From Dictyostelium firmibasis (taxonomy: Eukaryota > Evosea > Eumycetozoa > Dictyosteliales > Dictyosteliaceae), in contig CM069769.1 in the NCBI GenBank assembly GCA_036169595.1, positions 3,226,001 through 3,290,000 of the forward strand: a stretch of 64,000 nt of DNA. The letters run 5' to 3'. The notes below the pieces were generated by a model that ran no database searches, was not told the DNA's origin, and saw only the letters and a program-made list of their open reading frames with translations. Positions 23,875-43,019 of the stretch are shown here, one piece after another (the first letter of the stretch is position 1; the number at the start of each line of letters is the position of its first letter). The translations under genes were made by a program, and so were the position numbers.

Positions 23875-24911
23875 AAATGAAATTATAATAAAAAAATAAA
23901 AATAATTTCAACCAGGGAAACCATTTAATTATTATAATTTATTTAATTAAAAAAAAATCTTGAAAAAAAAAATTCAAAAAAAATGAAATGTGAAAAAAAA
24001 AAATTTTTGCGCAATTATAGTGAGACATTCTTTGACACTTTCAATTTCTTCTTTTTGATTTTTTTTTTTTTTTTTTTTAACGACGTGGTTGGCGGAGAAA
24101 AAAAAAATAAAAGATATGAAATGTGGAATGTAAAATTATATTGCTTTGCGATTATTATTATTATTATTTTTTTTTTTTTTTTTTTTTTTTTACTTACAGT
24201 TAATTCATCAGAAGTTTGAGTGGCCAAATCTTTATGCTTATGTGATTTTTTTTCTTCATCATGCTGAGCAAGATCAATTGCAGAGATTGGTTCTTTTTCA
24301 TTACCATCAATTGGTTCGATTGTTGAAGGTGAAGCACCTACACTATCGGATGGGGTTGTTGAGGTAGTGGTAGTGGTTTTTGATTTATTTTTTTTTAATT
24401 TATTTTTAATTCTTTTTCTGAGTTTTACTTCCCTTTGTCTCTCCTTCTCTTTTATCATTGAATAATAAAGTGGAATTTGAGGTTCAGTAATAAACTCAAC
24501 ACTTTCCATTGATTTGGATTTCTTTAAGTTGGAGCTAGAGGAACCCAATTCAATCTCATGCTGAGATCCAGATCTACTTTTAGACAGGCCTCCACTCTTA
24601 GACATTGGGTTTCCACTACCACTGGCTCCATTGTTTGGATTGGTTGTGTCTGCGAATGGATTAATCTCATTATATGGGTTATGACAATTGTTAAAATCTG
24701 TAAATGATGTTTGTTTAGGTATGTGTGATTGTGATTGACGAATTGCTGAAGGTGGTGCTAATGATGATGATGATGATGAAGGTGGAATTTGAGCGCTACT
24801 GCTATTAATATTATTAGTATTGTGGCTGTTGCTGGGATTGGTACTATTAGTGTTGTGGTTGTTGTTAATATTTTCGTTATTTAAACTATTTGTAGAATCT
24901 TTGATATTCAT
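20700..24911 (-). CDS. P-type ATPase of the Na,K-/H,K-ATPase alpha (P2C) type
   Basis: Three exons (24198-24911, 23457-23729, 20700-23354) join in phase to 1213 residues. Residues 1-238 are a low-complexity Asn/Ser-rich, then basic extension absent from animal pumps. The pump core starts at HDHVIPLEELVVKL, with NALTPTKPIPKWVKYL, LTGETEPQTR (about 415), the phosphorylation motif DKTGTLT (about 575), MVTGDHPLTA and TGDGVNDSPAL (about 914). Membrane motifs are Na,K-ATPase-like: QVPEALLPTLTVTLNLTAKR, SSNIPEAIPF, ILCIDLGTDLIPVISYAYE and MKRKPRN. It should export a cation against K+ or H+ at the plasma membrane. By my alignment the segment before CKTR lacks the Asp of the third Na+ site, and the C-terminus ends NLCAW rather than KETYY. 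Confidence 0.9.
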
Positions 24912-25374
24912 AACTTTTTATTCAATTAAAAAAGGTTCAAAAAATACTGGATTGTTTTTATCAATAATGTGGGTGTTTTTTTTTTTTAAAGTTTTTCAGG
25001 CTTTTGTGTGTGTTTTTTTTTTTTTTTTTTGTTTGTTTGTTTGTTTACTAAACCATGAAAAATAAAAAAATAAAAAATTATTTGTTAGAATTAATTATAC
25101 AATTAATAAATTTTAAAATTGAAAAAAAAAATTAAAAAAAAATTAAATATTAAAAAAAAAAAAAAAATTTCAAATAATTAAAAATAATAGTGTAATTAAT
25201 CATTTTATTTTTATTATAATTTTTTTTTTCCTTTTTTTTTATTTTTTTTATTTTTTTTATTTTTTTTATTTTTTTTATTTTTTTTATTTTTTTTAGGATA
25301 CCTACTATTGTACTGGCAAAATATATTAATGTTTGAAAAAAAAAAAAAAATTTTGTTTTGTTTGTAAAAGGATT

Positions 25375-25412
<38 letters not shown>

Positions 25413-26274
25413 AAATTTTTTAAATTATTTTATTTTAAAAAAATACTGAAGATTTTTGACACTCCGTTCAACGAGGTAGTGGAATAGGGGAGTGGTGTGA
25501 AAGGGGGTTATAATCAATTTTGTGGGCATATAAGATTTTTTTTTTTTATTTTTATTTTTTATTTTTTATTTTTTATTTTTTATTATTTATTATTTATTTT
25601 ATTAAAATTTAATTATTATTTTATATATTCTGTTAATTACATATGAAAATATATTTATTTGTAGAATTAATTATTTCTCGTTTTTTTTTTTTTTAATTTA
25701 TTTTTTTTAATTTATTTTTTTTATTTTTATTTTTTTATTTTTATTTTTTTTTATTTTTATTTTTAGTTATTAGAATCTGAAAATATAATTTATTTTTATT
25801 TTTTTATTTTTTTTTTTCTTTTAATTTTTTTTCTTTTTTTTACCCAACTGCAAATCTAAACAGTAGGACACGCCGTGCTGCAAATATACAAAAAGATCTT
25901 TTAAGACAAAAATTATTTTTAAATTCCTATTTTTTCAGTGGGGGCCAAAAAAGCAAAAAAAAAATATTTTTTAATTTTTTTTATTTTTTATTTTTTTTAA
26001 TTATTTTTTTTTTTTTTTTTTATACTTAACCAGTTATATATGATCATAAATTAAATTATTTAAATTTCATTCTCTGAAATTCTAAATTTATAAATTAATA
26101 TTATGATAATGACACTCCGTAATATCTTTTTTTGGTATTTTCAATCAAAATTGTCAAAAGTTTATTTTTTTTTTGTTTTTTTTTTTGTTTAATTTTCAAT
26201 TTTTCTGTTTTTTTTTTTTCAAAAAATTAATTTATTTTATTTTTATTTTAATTTTTTTTTTTTTTTGTTTTTTT
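24912..26274. other. Upstream region of the pump gene / 3' flank of gle1
   Basis: A/T-rich, with two unusual mixed patches: 25450-25530 (GACACTCCGTTCAACGAGG, GGGGAGTGGTGTG) and 25840-25950 (GTAGGACACGCCGTGCTGC, CAGTGGGGGCC). The decamer GACACTCCGT recurs at about 26110. It also has a TTTTTTTA array at about 25240-25295. No gene was seen. Confidence 0.45.
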
Positions 26275-28677
<2,403 letters not shown>

Positions 28678-29266
28678 TTCATTTACAAATAGTACTATTA
28701 ATTATAAAACAGTTCTATTTAGTTAAAAATGAAATTTATTTTTGAAAATAAAAAAAATAAAAAAAAAAGAAAAATCGATTTTTTTTGTCTATGTTCAAAA
28801 AAAAAAAAAAAAAAAAAAAAAACAATTTCAAAAAAAATTAATTTAAAATTATTATAAAAAAAACATTGCCAAAAGTGAAAGTGGTTTGAAATTTAGACAA
28901 ATAAAATAATTTTTAATTTAGAAATTTAATTATAATCAAAATATACATTTATTTATTCCTAAATAACTGAAAACTATTCATTTTCATTTTTTTTATTTAT
29001 TTTTTATTTTTTTTAATTTTTTTTTTTTTCGATAAAAATTTATAAAAACCCGCCATTTCTTTTATATTAAATAAGTCTTTTTATAAATAATAACTATTAT
29101 TTTCATTAATATCATTTTTATTTTATTCTATTTATTTATTCATTATTTTTAAGTTATGTAATAAACACAATAAAAAAATAAATATTATCTTTATTTTCAT
29201 TACATTATATTTTTTTTTTTTTACATAAAAAAAGAAAAAAAAAAAAAAAAAAACAAAAATAAACAA
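28678..29266. other. Divergent promoter region between gle1 and the FAN1 homologue
   Basis: A/T-rich, with a short GC-containing motif AACCCGCCATTTC at about 29047-29059, just upstream of the FAN1 gene, and long A/T runs near both starts. Confidence 0.45.
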
Positions 29267-32200
29267 ATGAAATCAAATACTAAAAATAATGTAAAAAGAA
29301 AATCACCACCACCTGTTAATCCAAACAAAAAATTTCCATCATTTGAGGGAAAACAAACTTCAATTAAAGATTTCTTTTTAAATGATACAACAACCCCCAG
29401 AACACCAACACAACCAGTAAGATTCACACCAAAAATTAATGAAAATGATAACAATTATAATAATAATAATAATAGTAATAATAATAGCGGCAATAATACG
29501 ATCACACCAATTAAAAAAACTACAACTACAACGACTGTAGTAGTCGAATCATTTGATGATACTAGAAATACAAATTTAATTCAACAATTTCAAAAAGCAT
29601 CATCATTATCATCATCGCAAATACCAAATAAATTACCACAACCAAATGAACAAGAAAATCAACACCAAAAACCAACAAGTACACAACAGCAACAACAACA
29701 AGAACAAGAACAAGAACTACAAGAGCAATCAAATAATCTTTTTAAAACTATTAAAACAACCACAACAACAGAAACATTTGAGGAGTTTCTTTTAACTCAA
29801 CCAACAACACCTCCATCAACGACAACCACAATGACAACCACATCTACATCTTCATCATCTACACCATTTGACAACCAAAACATTGAAATCATTGATAAAA
29901 AGAATAGAAACAATAACAATAATAGATATTATTTAAATGATTTTTTAATAGTAACTGAAACTGTATATAAAAGAGATAAACATTTATTTATTAATGATGA
30001 AAAAGACTATATAGAGGGAATGATTGAAACTCTGGATAGAGATTCACAACATTTATTTGTTAGATTATATAATAGAAAAGGCCCATGGTTTCAAATTAAT
30101 GAGTTAAAATCGTCAAACTATCAAAATGAAATTAATAGCATTGGTACAGCAGTTGAAACATTGGTAGAATACGGTTTTTTAGAATATTATAGTAGTGATA
30201 AACATGATTACAACGATATTGCAACTCTATTAAAAGTAGATCAATTAAAGTCAATAGCTGGAAGTTCACTATCAAACCAAAATTCTTCAAATAAAGAAAC
30301 TTTTTTAAAAATTATTTCTGGTGAACCATTTAAAGGTCAAACTACATTATTTTCACCAAAACCAATTTATAAAAAGTAAATAGTTATATAAAACATATTT
30401 TTATTTTAAAACAAAAAACTAATTCTTTTTTTTATATAGAAAAGTTGAAAATTTAGTAGGAGAATGTATAAAAATTGTAACAGAAGTAGTTGATTTATGG
30501 AGAATGATTCATCATCTTTATTTCTATTCATGGAGTACTCATGATTCTAAATCGATGATTGTAAATAATATAATGGGAATTAAATATCCAGAATATACAG
30601 TTTGGAAAAGTAAAGTAAAACAAGAACAAAAAGAAGAAAAGGAAGTACAACAGCATATTCAAATTAAAGTTAAAGAGGAGAGTAATATGATAGATTTAAC
30701 ACAAAATAGTAGTGGTAGTAGTGGTAACGATAATATTAATAACAACATAAATAATAGAGAATATGATATTGATTTAACAGAGAATGAGTCAATATTCCCA
30801 AATAGAGAATCATTATTGAAATATGAAAATGCAAGAAAATTAGAAGAGAAATCTATTAATCTCTATGAAAGTGGTGGTGATTTGGTAGCTTTAGAATCAA
30901 TATTACAAATATGTTTAGAAGAGTTGGGTAGAGGTGTTAGTAAAAAGGTTAAATATAGTTTTGCATTGAAATTTACAATTGGATGGGTTTATACTAGAAT
31001 ACTATCATGGTCAATTGATATATTTGAAAAGTTACGTAAATATCAACAATGTATCGATTATCTAATGTTATTAATTGAATCACCCTACTGTAGAGGTAAA
31101 AGAGGATATTGGTGGCAACGTATGATCATCAATCATAAACATTTACATCGTAATGATGATGCACTGTTAATAGCTGAACGATCTCTAAAAGAAGATCCAT
31201 TCCTACGTAGTGGCGATAGATTAGCAATTGAAAAACATTTAATTCAATTGGCATCACCACCTCGTCGTTGGAGGATTCCTGCAGGCTTAATTCAATTCTC
31301 TTATAAATTAAAAGAGCCCCTATCAACCACAATCCATCGTGAAAAAGTTTCAAATAATCAACAAGGTTATAAAAGTAAATATTTGTTTTTAACTCCACAA
31401 ATTAAAATCAATAAAATTAAAAAAATCATTATAAAAAGTAGTCAAAGTCAACAAACTAAATCATCTCAGAACAATCAACAAACTCAAACACAAATTCAAA
31501 CTCAAAATCAAACTCAACCACAAACCCCAATTCAAACTCAAAATCAAACTCCTATTCAAACTCAAATTAATAATAATAATATTATACCAGTTGGTAGTCA
31601 AAAAAGTATTGATAGTATAATAACTACTACTACAATTAATAATACTCAAAGCTCAAGTCAAAATATTTATATTGATGAGGAAACATCATTGGAAATAACT
31701 AGCGACGATGAATTATTTCCACCAGGCCAAGGTAATAATATTGAATACGAAAAGGAGAAAGAAAATAAATTACAAGTTACAACTTGCATTGTTAAAAAAG
31801 AGGAGGGTAAAGAGGAAGAAGAAGAGGAGGAAGATGAGGAAATAATTGAAATTACACATGGCACAGTTGAGGAGGTTTCTCTTGAATATTATTCAAAAAC
31901 TGGCGGTTGGGAAGGCATTCATTGTGAAACATCAATATTTATAACTTTATATGTTTTATATTTTTGGGATATCATTTTTGATTCAAATGTACCACATGTA
32001 TTTCAATCACCATTTCAAAATTCACCATTGGATTTTGGATCCGATGAATTTTATTTCACTAGAAAAGAAGCGATCGATAAACGTATCAAACGATTGGAAC
32101 ATTCAAACCATGACGATTTATTAGTACTATTGAACAACTCTTGGCTTCATAATGGATGTGAAGCAAGAGGTGTCAATTGGAAATCAACAACAATCGATCA

Positions 32201-32486
32201 ATTATCAATCATCTCAAAATGTTTGGGTGGTAAATTAATTGCCTTCATATCACGTCTACTAACTGAAGATTTTAAAAGTTTTTCACATGGTATGCCTGAT
32301 TTATTTTTATGGAAAATAGATATTAATAATACAGATAATAATAATTATAAAAATAGTTCAATTAAATTTGTTGAAGTTAAAGGAACAGGTGATAGATTGC
32401 GTGATCAACAAAGAATTTGGATAGATATGTTAATATCATTTGGATGTGATGTTGAAGTGTGCCATATAAAAAATAAAAAGGATTAA
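29267..32486 (+). CDS. fan1: FAN1-type structure-specific nuclease (VRR-NUC domain)
   Basis: Exons 29267-30375 and 30440-32486 encode 1051 residues. The C-terminal VRR-NUC site is intact: GMPDLFLW (Asp about 990), then FVEVKGTGDRLRDQQ (Glu about 1015, Lys about 1017), matching the human D-E-K triad. The middle has the SAP-like/TPR region (GYWWQRMIINHKHLHRNDDA, DRLAIEKHLIQL) and RNRYYLNDFLIVTETV. FAN1 cuts 5' flaps to unhook DNA interstrand crosslinks with the Fanconi pathway. The N-terminal 200 residues are low-complexity and show no Cys, so no UBZ zinc finger; instead QTSIKDFF (residues 30-37) fits a PCNA-binding PIP box. Acidic and Gln/Thr tracts interrupt the core. Confidence 0.93.
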
Positions 32487-32707
32487 TTAATTAATTTTAT
32501 TTATTTGAGAAAAAAGTTTTTTTTTTTTTTTAACTTTTCTTTTTAAAAAAGCCAATACCTAAATTTTCAAAAATATCTGGCTTCTTAAAAATTCTTTTTC
32601 TTTTATTTTTTTTTTATTTTTTATTTTTTTTATTTTTTTTTTTATTCGGGTACTTTTTTTTTTTTTCTTTCAAAAAAAAAAAAAGAATATAAAAAGAAAG
32701 AAATAAA

Positions 32708-34291
32708 ATGAAAACTATTACTTTTATAACATTATTATTATTTTTAATATTTTTAAATGATAATAAATGTTTTGGTTACGAGGCGACATCCTCTGAATGT
32801 AAACAAAGAGTTACAAGTATTTCAGAGGTGAACCCATTTGATTCAAATGCAAAGGTTGAAATTGTAGGTGAATTTTGTTTAAATAATACAACTGATGTTC
32901 AAATTTCAATGACATTGTCAGGTAGTAATATAATTTACTCTTGTGAAAATCCAACCATCGATCCACTTTCTCAAATTATAACATGTACAATTAATTTTGG
33001 TTTACAACAAAATGCATCACAATCTTTTAATTTCAATGAATTTAATTCAGTATTTATTAAAACACCAATTCCAGTACCAAATGATGATAGTAGTAGTAGT
33101 AGTAGTAGTAATAAAAATGATAGTAGTAGCAGTAGTAATATTAAATCACAATTCTCAATAACACCAATAAGAGTATTGGGATCAAGTAATTATCTTTATA
33201 CCAATCAATCATGTCCATCAAAATGTAAAAATAATGGTATTTGTAATGTTGGTGGTACTTGTTTGTGTAATGAAGGATATGCATCATTTGATTGTTCTCA
33301 TAAGGTTACCAATGATGCATTATCATTACCAGTTGGTATTGATTATTCAACCTTTGCAATGGTAACTAGAAATGATGTTTTTAATATTAAATTGATTAGT
33401 GTTTTAACTTCATCCTCATCTTCATCCTCCTCATCCTCCTCCTCCTCATCCTCCTCATCATCTTCATCTTATCAACAACAAGATATAACAGACTCAAATA
33501 CAATTAATAAGAATGAAACATCGAATGGATTATCATTTTCAACTGCTATCAATGAAAATAGTTGGTTAAATACAATTAATTATATTGCAAATTATTCAAA
33601 AAATAGTAATATTACATTAGGTAATTTTATAAATTATCATGGTGCATATTTACCAATTTCATCGGTATCAGCACAGGTTCTAATTGAACCAACTATAAAT
33701 ACTAAATACTTACTTTTAAATGACAATGGTAACACATTGAATTCAAGCTTTGAAATGATATTACAAATAGAAAATTCAAATAATGATATGTATTCTGTAT
33801 CATGGGAGATTTCAGATTCTAATAACTCTATACTTTTTAATAATAAGAAAGCAAATTCATTGGTTTTATTTAGTTTATCAGATCTATATAGTTTCAATCA
33901 ATCGATAGTTCCAAATCATGCTAAATTTAGATTGTTATCAAATGATGAGATATTGAGATTATTAAATCATTCGTCAGCTGATGATAGCTCTACAGAGTCA
34001 ACTTATTCTACTGATTCTGTTTATCTTTCAATAGTTATTCAACAACAACCAAATACAATAAATACTAAAGGTACTTATCAAGTTCAATTCGTAATCAATG
34101 TTTACAATTATTCAACACTTAAATTCCCTGAATGGGCAATAGCTTTGATCATTGTTGGTGCTGTTGCAAGTTTTGCGTTTGTCTTAATCGTTGTGGTTCT
34201 TATTATTAGAAAAAAGAGACAACTTAAAAGTGTTAGTGTAAATAATTCCGATCATCATAATCATCATGAAAGTAAACCATTACTCCGTTAA
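32708..34291 (+). CDS. EGF-domain type I membrane protein, tandem copy 1
   Basis: A single exon of 527 residues. Signal peptide at 1-23 (MKTITFITLLLFLIFLNDNK), many N-glycosylation sites, a single EGF-like module at about 168-197 (CPSKCKNNGICNVGGTCLC...), a Ser tract at about 235-255, a conserved ectodomain (NYHGAYLPISS, VSWEISDSNNSILF, LFSLSDLYSF) and one membrane segment at about 476-500 followed by a basic stop-transfer (RKKRQ). The cytoplasmic tail ends ESKPLLR, an ExxxLL sorting signal. The ectodomain resembles the C-terminal part of Dictyostelium ComC-like EGF proteins. The ligand and role are unknown; adhesion or signalling is inferred from the architecture only. Confidence 0.85.
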   Translation: MKTITFITLLLFLIFLNDNKCFGYEATSSECKQRVTSISEVNPFDSNAKVEIVGEFCLNNTTDVQISMTLSGSNIIYSCENPTIDPLSQIITCTINFGLQQNASQSFNFNEFNSVFIKTPIPVPNDDSSSSSSSNKNDSSSSSNIKSQFSITPIRVLGSSNYLYTNQSCPSKCKNNGICNVGGTCLCNEGYASFDCSHKVTNDALSLPVGIDYSTFAMVTRNDVFNIKLISVLTSSSSSSSSSSSSSSSSSSSSYQQQDITDSNTINKNETSNGLSFSTAINENSWLNTINYIANYSKNSNITLGNFINYHGAYLPISSVSAQVLIEPTINTKYLLLNDNGNTLNSSFEMILQIENSNNDMYSVSWEISDSNNSILFNNKKANSLVLFSLSDLYSFNQSIVPNHAKFRLLSNDEILRLLNHSSADDSSTESTYSTDSVYLSIVIQQQPNTINTKGTYQVQFVINVYNYSTLKFPEWAIALIIVGAVASFAFVLIVVVLIIRKKRQLKSVSVNNSDHHNHHESKPLLR

Positions 34292-34535
34292 AAAAAAAAA
34301 AAAAAATTAAAAATAATATAAAATAATTATTTGTAAAATGATAAATATCTTTTTTTTTTTTTTTCTTAGGAAAAAAAAAGGCAGTGTTTTTTTATTTTTT
34401 TTTTGAATTAAATTTTTTTATTTTGGTTGGGGGTGTTGTTGATATTTTTTTTTTTTTTTTATTATTTTTAATCTTTTTTTGTTCCTTTTTTTATTTTTTA
34501 TTCTCACCCACAACAAAAAATAAAAAAAAAAAAAA

Positions 34536-36035
34536 ATGAAATTATTATTATTATTATTAATATTTATATATCACCAAAATATTATAAATGGTGATAATTC
34601 ATGTGAACCAGAGATTTTAACTATATCAGAGATTAATCCATATAATGCAGATAGTCCAATAGAGATAACTGGTACATTTTGTACAAAAGATATTGCAAAT
34701 ATATCATTCTATATTGGAGGAAATAGTCAATTATTATGTGAAAATATTAATATCAATGATAGTTATGAATCGTTAACATGCTCATTATCGAATTCATTAG
34801 ATCCATCAACTATACCACCAATAAATTTTAATCAATTCTATAATGTATCAATTGAATTTAACGAAACAGTAAATCTAAACACCACTACAATTAACTATCC
34901 ATATTATCTTTATGTAAATAGTTCATGTCCAAGTGGTTGCACCAATCATGGTATTTGTGATATAGGTAATACATGTAGATGTGATAATAAGTATGCATCA
35001 TTCAATTGTGCATATAAAGTTAAGAATGAATCTTTATTACCATTACCAACAGGTACAAGTTTTAATCAATTTAAATTCATAACAACCAATGATATTTTTA
35101 ATATTAAAATTTCACATGTTTTAGCTATACCATCATCACCATCAACTCCAAGTTCTTTTAGACAAGCAGTTGTTGACAATCAATATATAACTGGAGAATC
35201 TTCAACTACAACTGGACTATCATTTATTACATTAAATCAAAATTATTGGTTAAATAGTCTTTATTATAATGTTGACTATTTCGACAGATCATCTATGAAA
35301 TCAACATTTGGTTTTAGAAATTATCATGGCTCTTATATGCCACAATCTTCAACTTCTTCATTAATTACAATTTCACCAACTATAAATTTATATTATTTAG
35401 GTGATATTTATAATTATTCTTCAAATGTTTGCTTTGAAATGATTTTCGAGTTAACAAATTTAAAGAATAATATGGATTCAATAAATTGGGAAATTTCAGA
35501 TTCAGGAAATTCTATATTATTTAACGATAAGAAATCTCAGTCATTATTATTATTTAGTTTGGCTGATATTTATAGTTTCAATGGAATTGTTGAACCAAAT
35601 CATTCATTTTTAAAATTATTGAAAGTTGGTGGTAGTGATGTTGATGGTGAGGTTAATTCTGAAGACTTAATAAATTATTCAAAAGATTCAATGTATTTAT
35701 CAATTACAATAAAAGAGTCACTAATCACTGAACCAACTATTGGTACTTATACAATTAAACTAATGATAAATGCATATGACACACCTGGATTCGTATTACA
35801 AGGTTGGGAAATTGCATTGATAGTTTTTGCATCAGTGGCTCTATTTTCATTTATGGTTTTCATTATTGTTTTAATAGTAAGAGCACGTGTCGCTAAAAAA
35901 CGTACAAAACAATTACTTCGTCTTGAAATACTTGATATCAATACTCCTACTGAAGAAAATTCAACATTACTTAATACCAATACTTCTCAAAAAATATCAT
36001 CAAATAATATTAATGAAACCACTCCTTTATTATGA
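34536..36035 (+). CDS. EGF-domain type I membrane protein, tandem copy 2
   Basis: A single exon of 499 residues, colinear with the gene before it. Signal peptide at 1-19, EGF-like module at about 131-159 (CPSGCTNHGICDIGNTCRC), the same ectodomain motifs (NYHGSYMPQSS, INWEISDSGNSILF, LFSLADIYSF), a membrane segment at about 425-449 and a tail with two ExxxLL motifs (ENSTLL and the final ETTPLL). It lacks the poly-Ser tract of copy 1. The two genes are about 245 bp apart, so they arose by tandem duplication, but the protein divergence shows that it is not recent. Confidence 0.85.
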   Translation: MKLLLLLLIFIYHQNIINGDNSCEPEILTISEINPYNADSPIEITGTFCTKDIANISFYIGGNSQLLCENININDSYESLTCSLSNSLDPSTIPPINFNQFYNVSIEFNETVNLNTTTINYPYYLYVNSSCPSGCTNHGICDIGNTCRCDNKYASFNCAYKVKNESLLPLPTGTSFNQFKFITTNDIFNIKISHVLAIPSSPSTPSSFRQAVVDNQYITGESSTTTGLSFITLNQNYWLNSLYYNVDYFDRSSMKSTFGFRNYHGSYMPQSSTSSLITISPTINLYYLGDIYNYSSNVCFEMIFELTNLKNNMDSINWEISDSGNSILFNDKKSQSLLLFSLADIYSFNGIVEPNHSFLKLLKVGGSDVDGEVNSEDLINYSKDSMYLSITIKESLITEPTIGTYTIKLMINAYDTPGFVLQGWEIALIVFASVALFSFMVFIIVLIVRARVAKKRTKQLLRLEILDINTPTEENSTLLNTNTSQKISSNNINETTPLL

Positions 36036-36312
36036 TCATCAACAAATAACGAATACAATTAATTGGCATTGATTACTATAACTATTATTATTTTACTGTT
36101 TAATTTATCAAATTGATAAATAGTTAAAAAATCTTTTCAGACTTAAAGTTTTAAAAAAATAAATAAAAAAATAAAAAAAACTATTCTATTTTAAATTTTT
36201 AAATTTGAGTATATAATGATAATTATATAAGTTCGGTTTTATTTAATTTTTTTTCACTTTTCTTTTTTTTTTTTCGTATGTAAAATTATTATTATTATTA
36301 ATAATTTTTTTT

Positions 36313-41749
<5,437 letters not shown>

Positions 41750-41780
<31 letters not shown>

Positions 41781-41935
41781 CTTTGTAAGTTTTTTTTTAT
41801 TTCCTTTTTTTTTTTTTTTTATTATTTTTATGTTGAGTTTTTTATTTTATTTTATTTTTATTTTGATTTTTTGTAATTCAAATAATTATATTAAAAAAAA
41901 ATATATATGTATATATAAGTGATGGTAGCATGTTG

Positions 41936-41969
<34 letters not shown>

Positions 41970-42193
41970 GAAAAAAGAAAAAAAGAAAAAAAAAAAAAAT
42001 CTGGTTCCAACCCAATTTTTATTTTTTTTTTTAATTTTTTATAAAAATAAAATTTTTTATCACGATAACGATAATAAATTTTATTGGGTTTCTAATGATG
42101 GATTCATTTTTTTAACAAGAATTTTTTTTTTATTGAATATTTAATTGGAAAAAAAAAAAGGGGTGAATTTAATGATGATATAAACTTTTAAAA

Positions 42194-42233
<40 letters not shown>

Positions 42234-42973
42234 AAAAAAAAGACTCAAACTCTGATTGTCAAAACAACAAAAAAGGTCAAAAAAACTTAACAAGTTGAAC
42301 TAGAATAAGGATGTTACATGAAAATAAAAAAATCAAGTACAAAAAAAATCAAAAACAACCATACCATTTCTTTTTTTTTTTCTTTTTTTTTCCCAGTAAA
42401 CAATCAAAATTTGTTTTGTTCTTTGAAATTATAAAAATTACCAACACCGTTGGGTTTTATTACTCACAACCAAAATAACTTTTTTTTTATTTTATTTTAT
42501 TTGTTGGCAGTATTTTTTTTGTGGGTAAAAAAAAAAACAAAAAAAAAAAAAAAAGTTATACTATATAGAGAACAATAAATAATGAAGAGAAATCAAAAAT
42601 TTATTTATCATACTTTTTTTTCTTCAATTTTAATATTTTTTTTTTTTTCATTTTTTTATTTTTTCACCTTTTTTTTTCACACAAAAGAATGAATCCATAA
42701 AAAAATGATTATATCAGTATTATATAATTTATTTGGCAGTCTTCATTTAACAATATTTAACCATTTGAATATTATTAGTTTAACAATCATAATGTTTTAC
42801 TCAACATTAGAGAGTGTGTTTGGTAACTAAATTTGTTTTTCTTTTTTAAATGGGGATTATTAATAAAATTCAAACCATAGTAAAATAAATAAGAATCATT
42901 TCTTGAACTGTTATCATAAAACATCATTTCAGCTATTACTATAAACTTAAGTTCTAAACTTGAACCTATATTA

Positions 42974-43019
<46 letters not shown>

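Noticed and set aside
42064-42075. 12-mer GATAACGATAAT also present at 11685-11696
   Set aside because: Two chance copies of an A/T-rich 12-mer in 64 kb are plausible, and the flanking genes have no shared feature.
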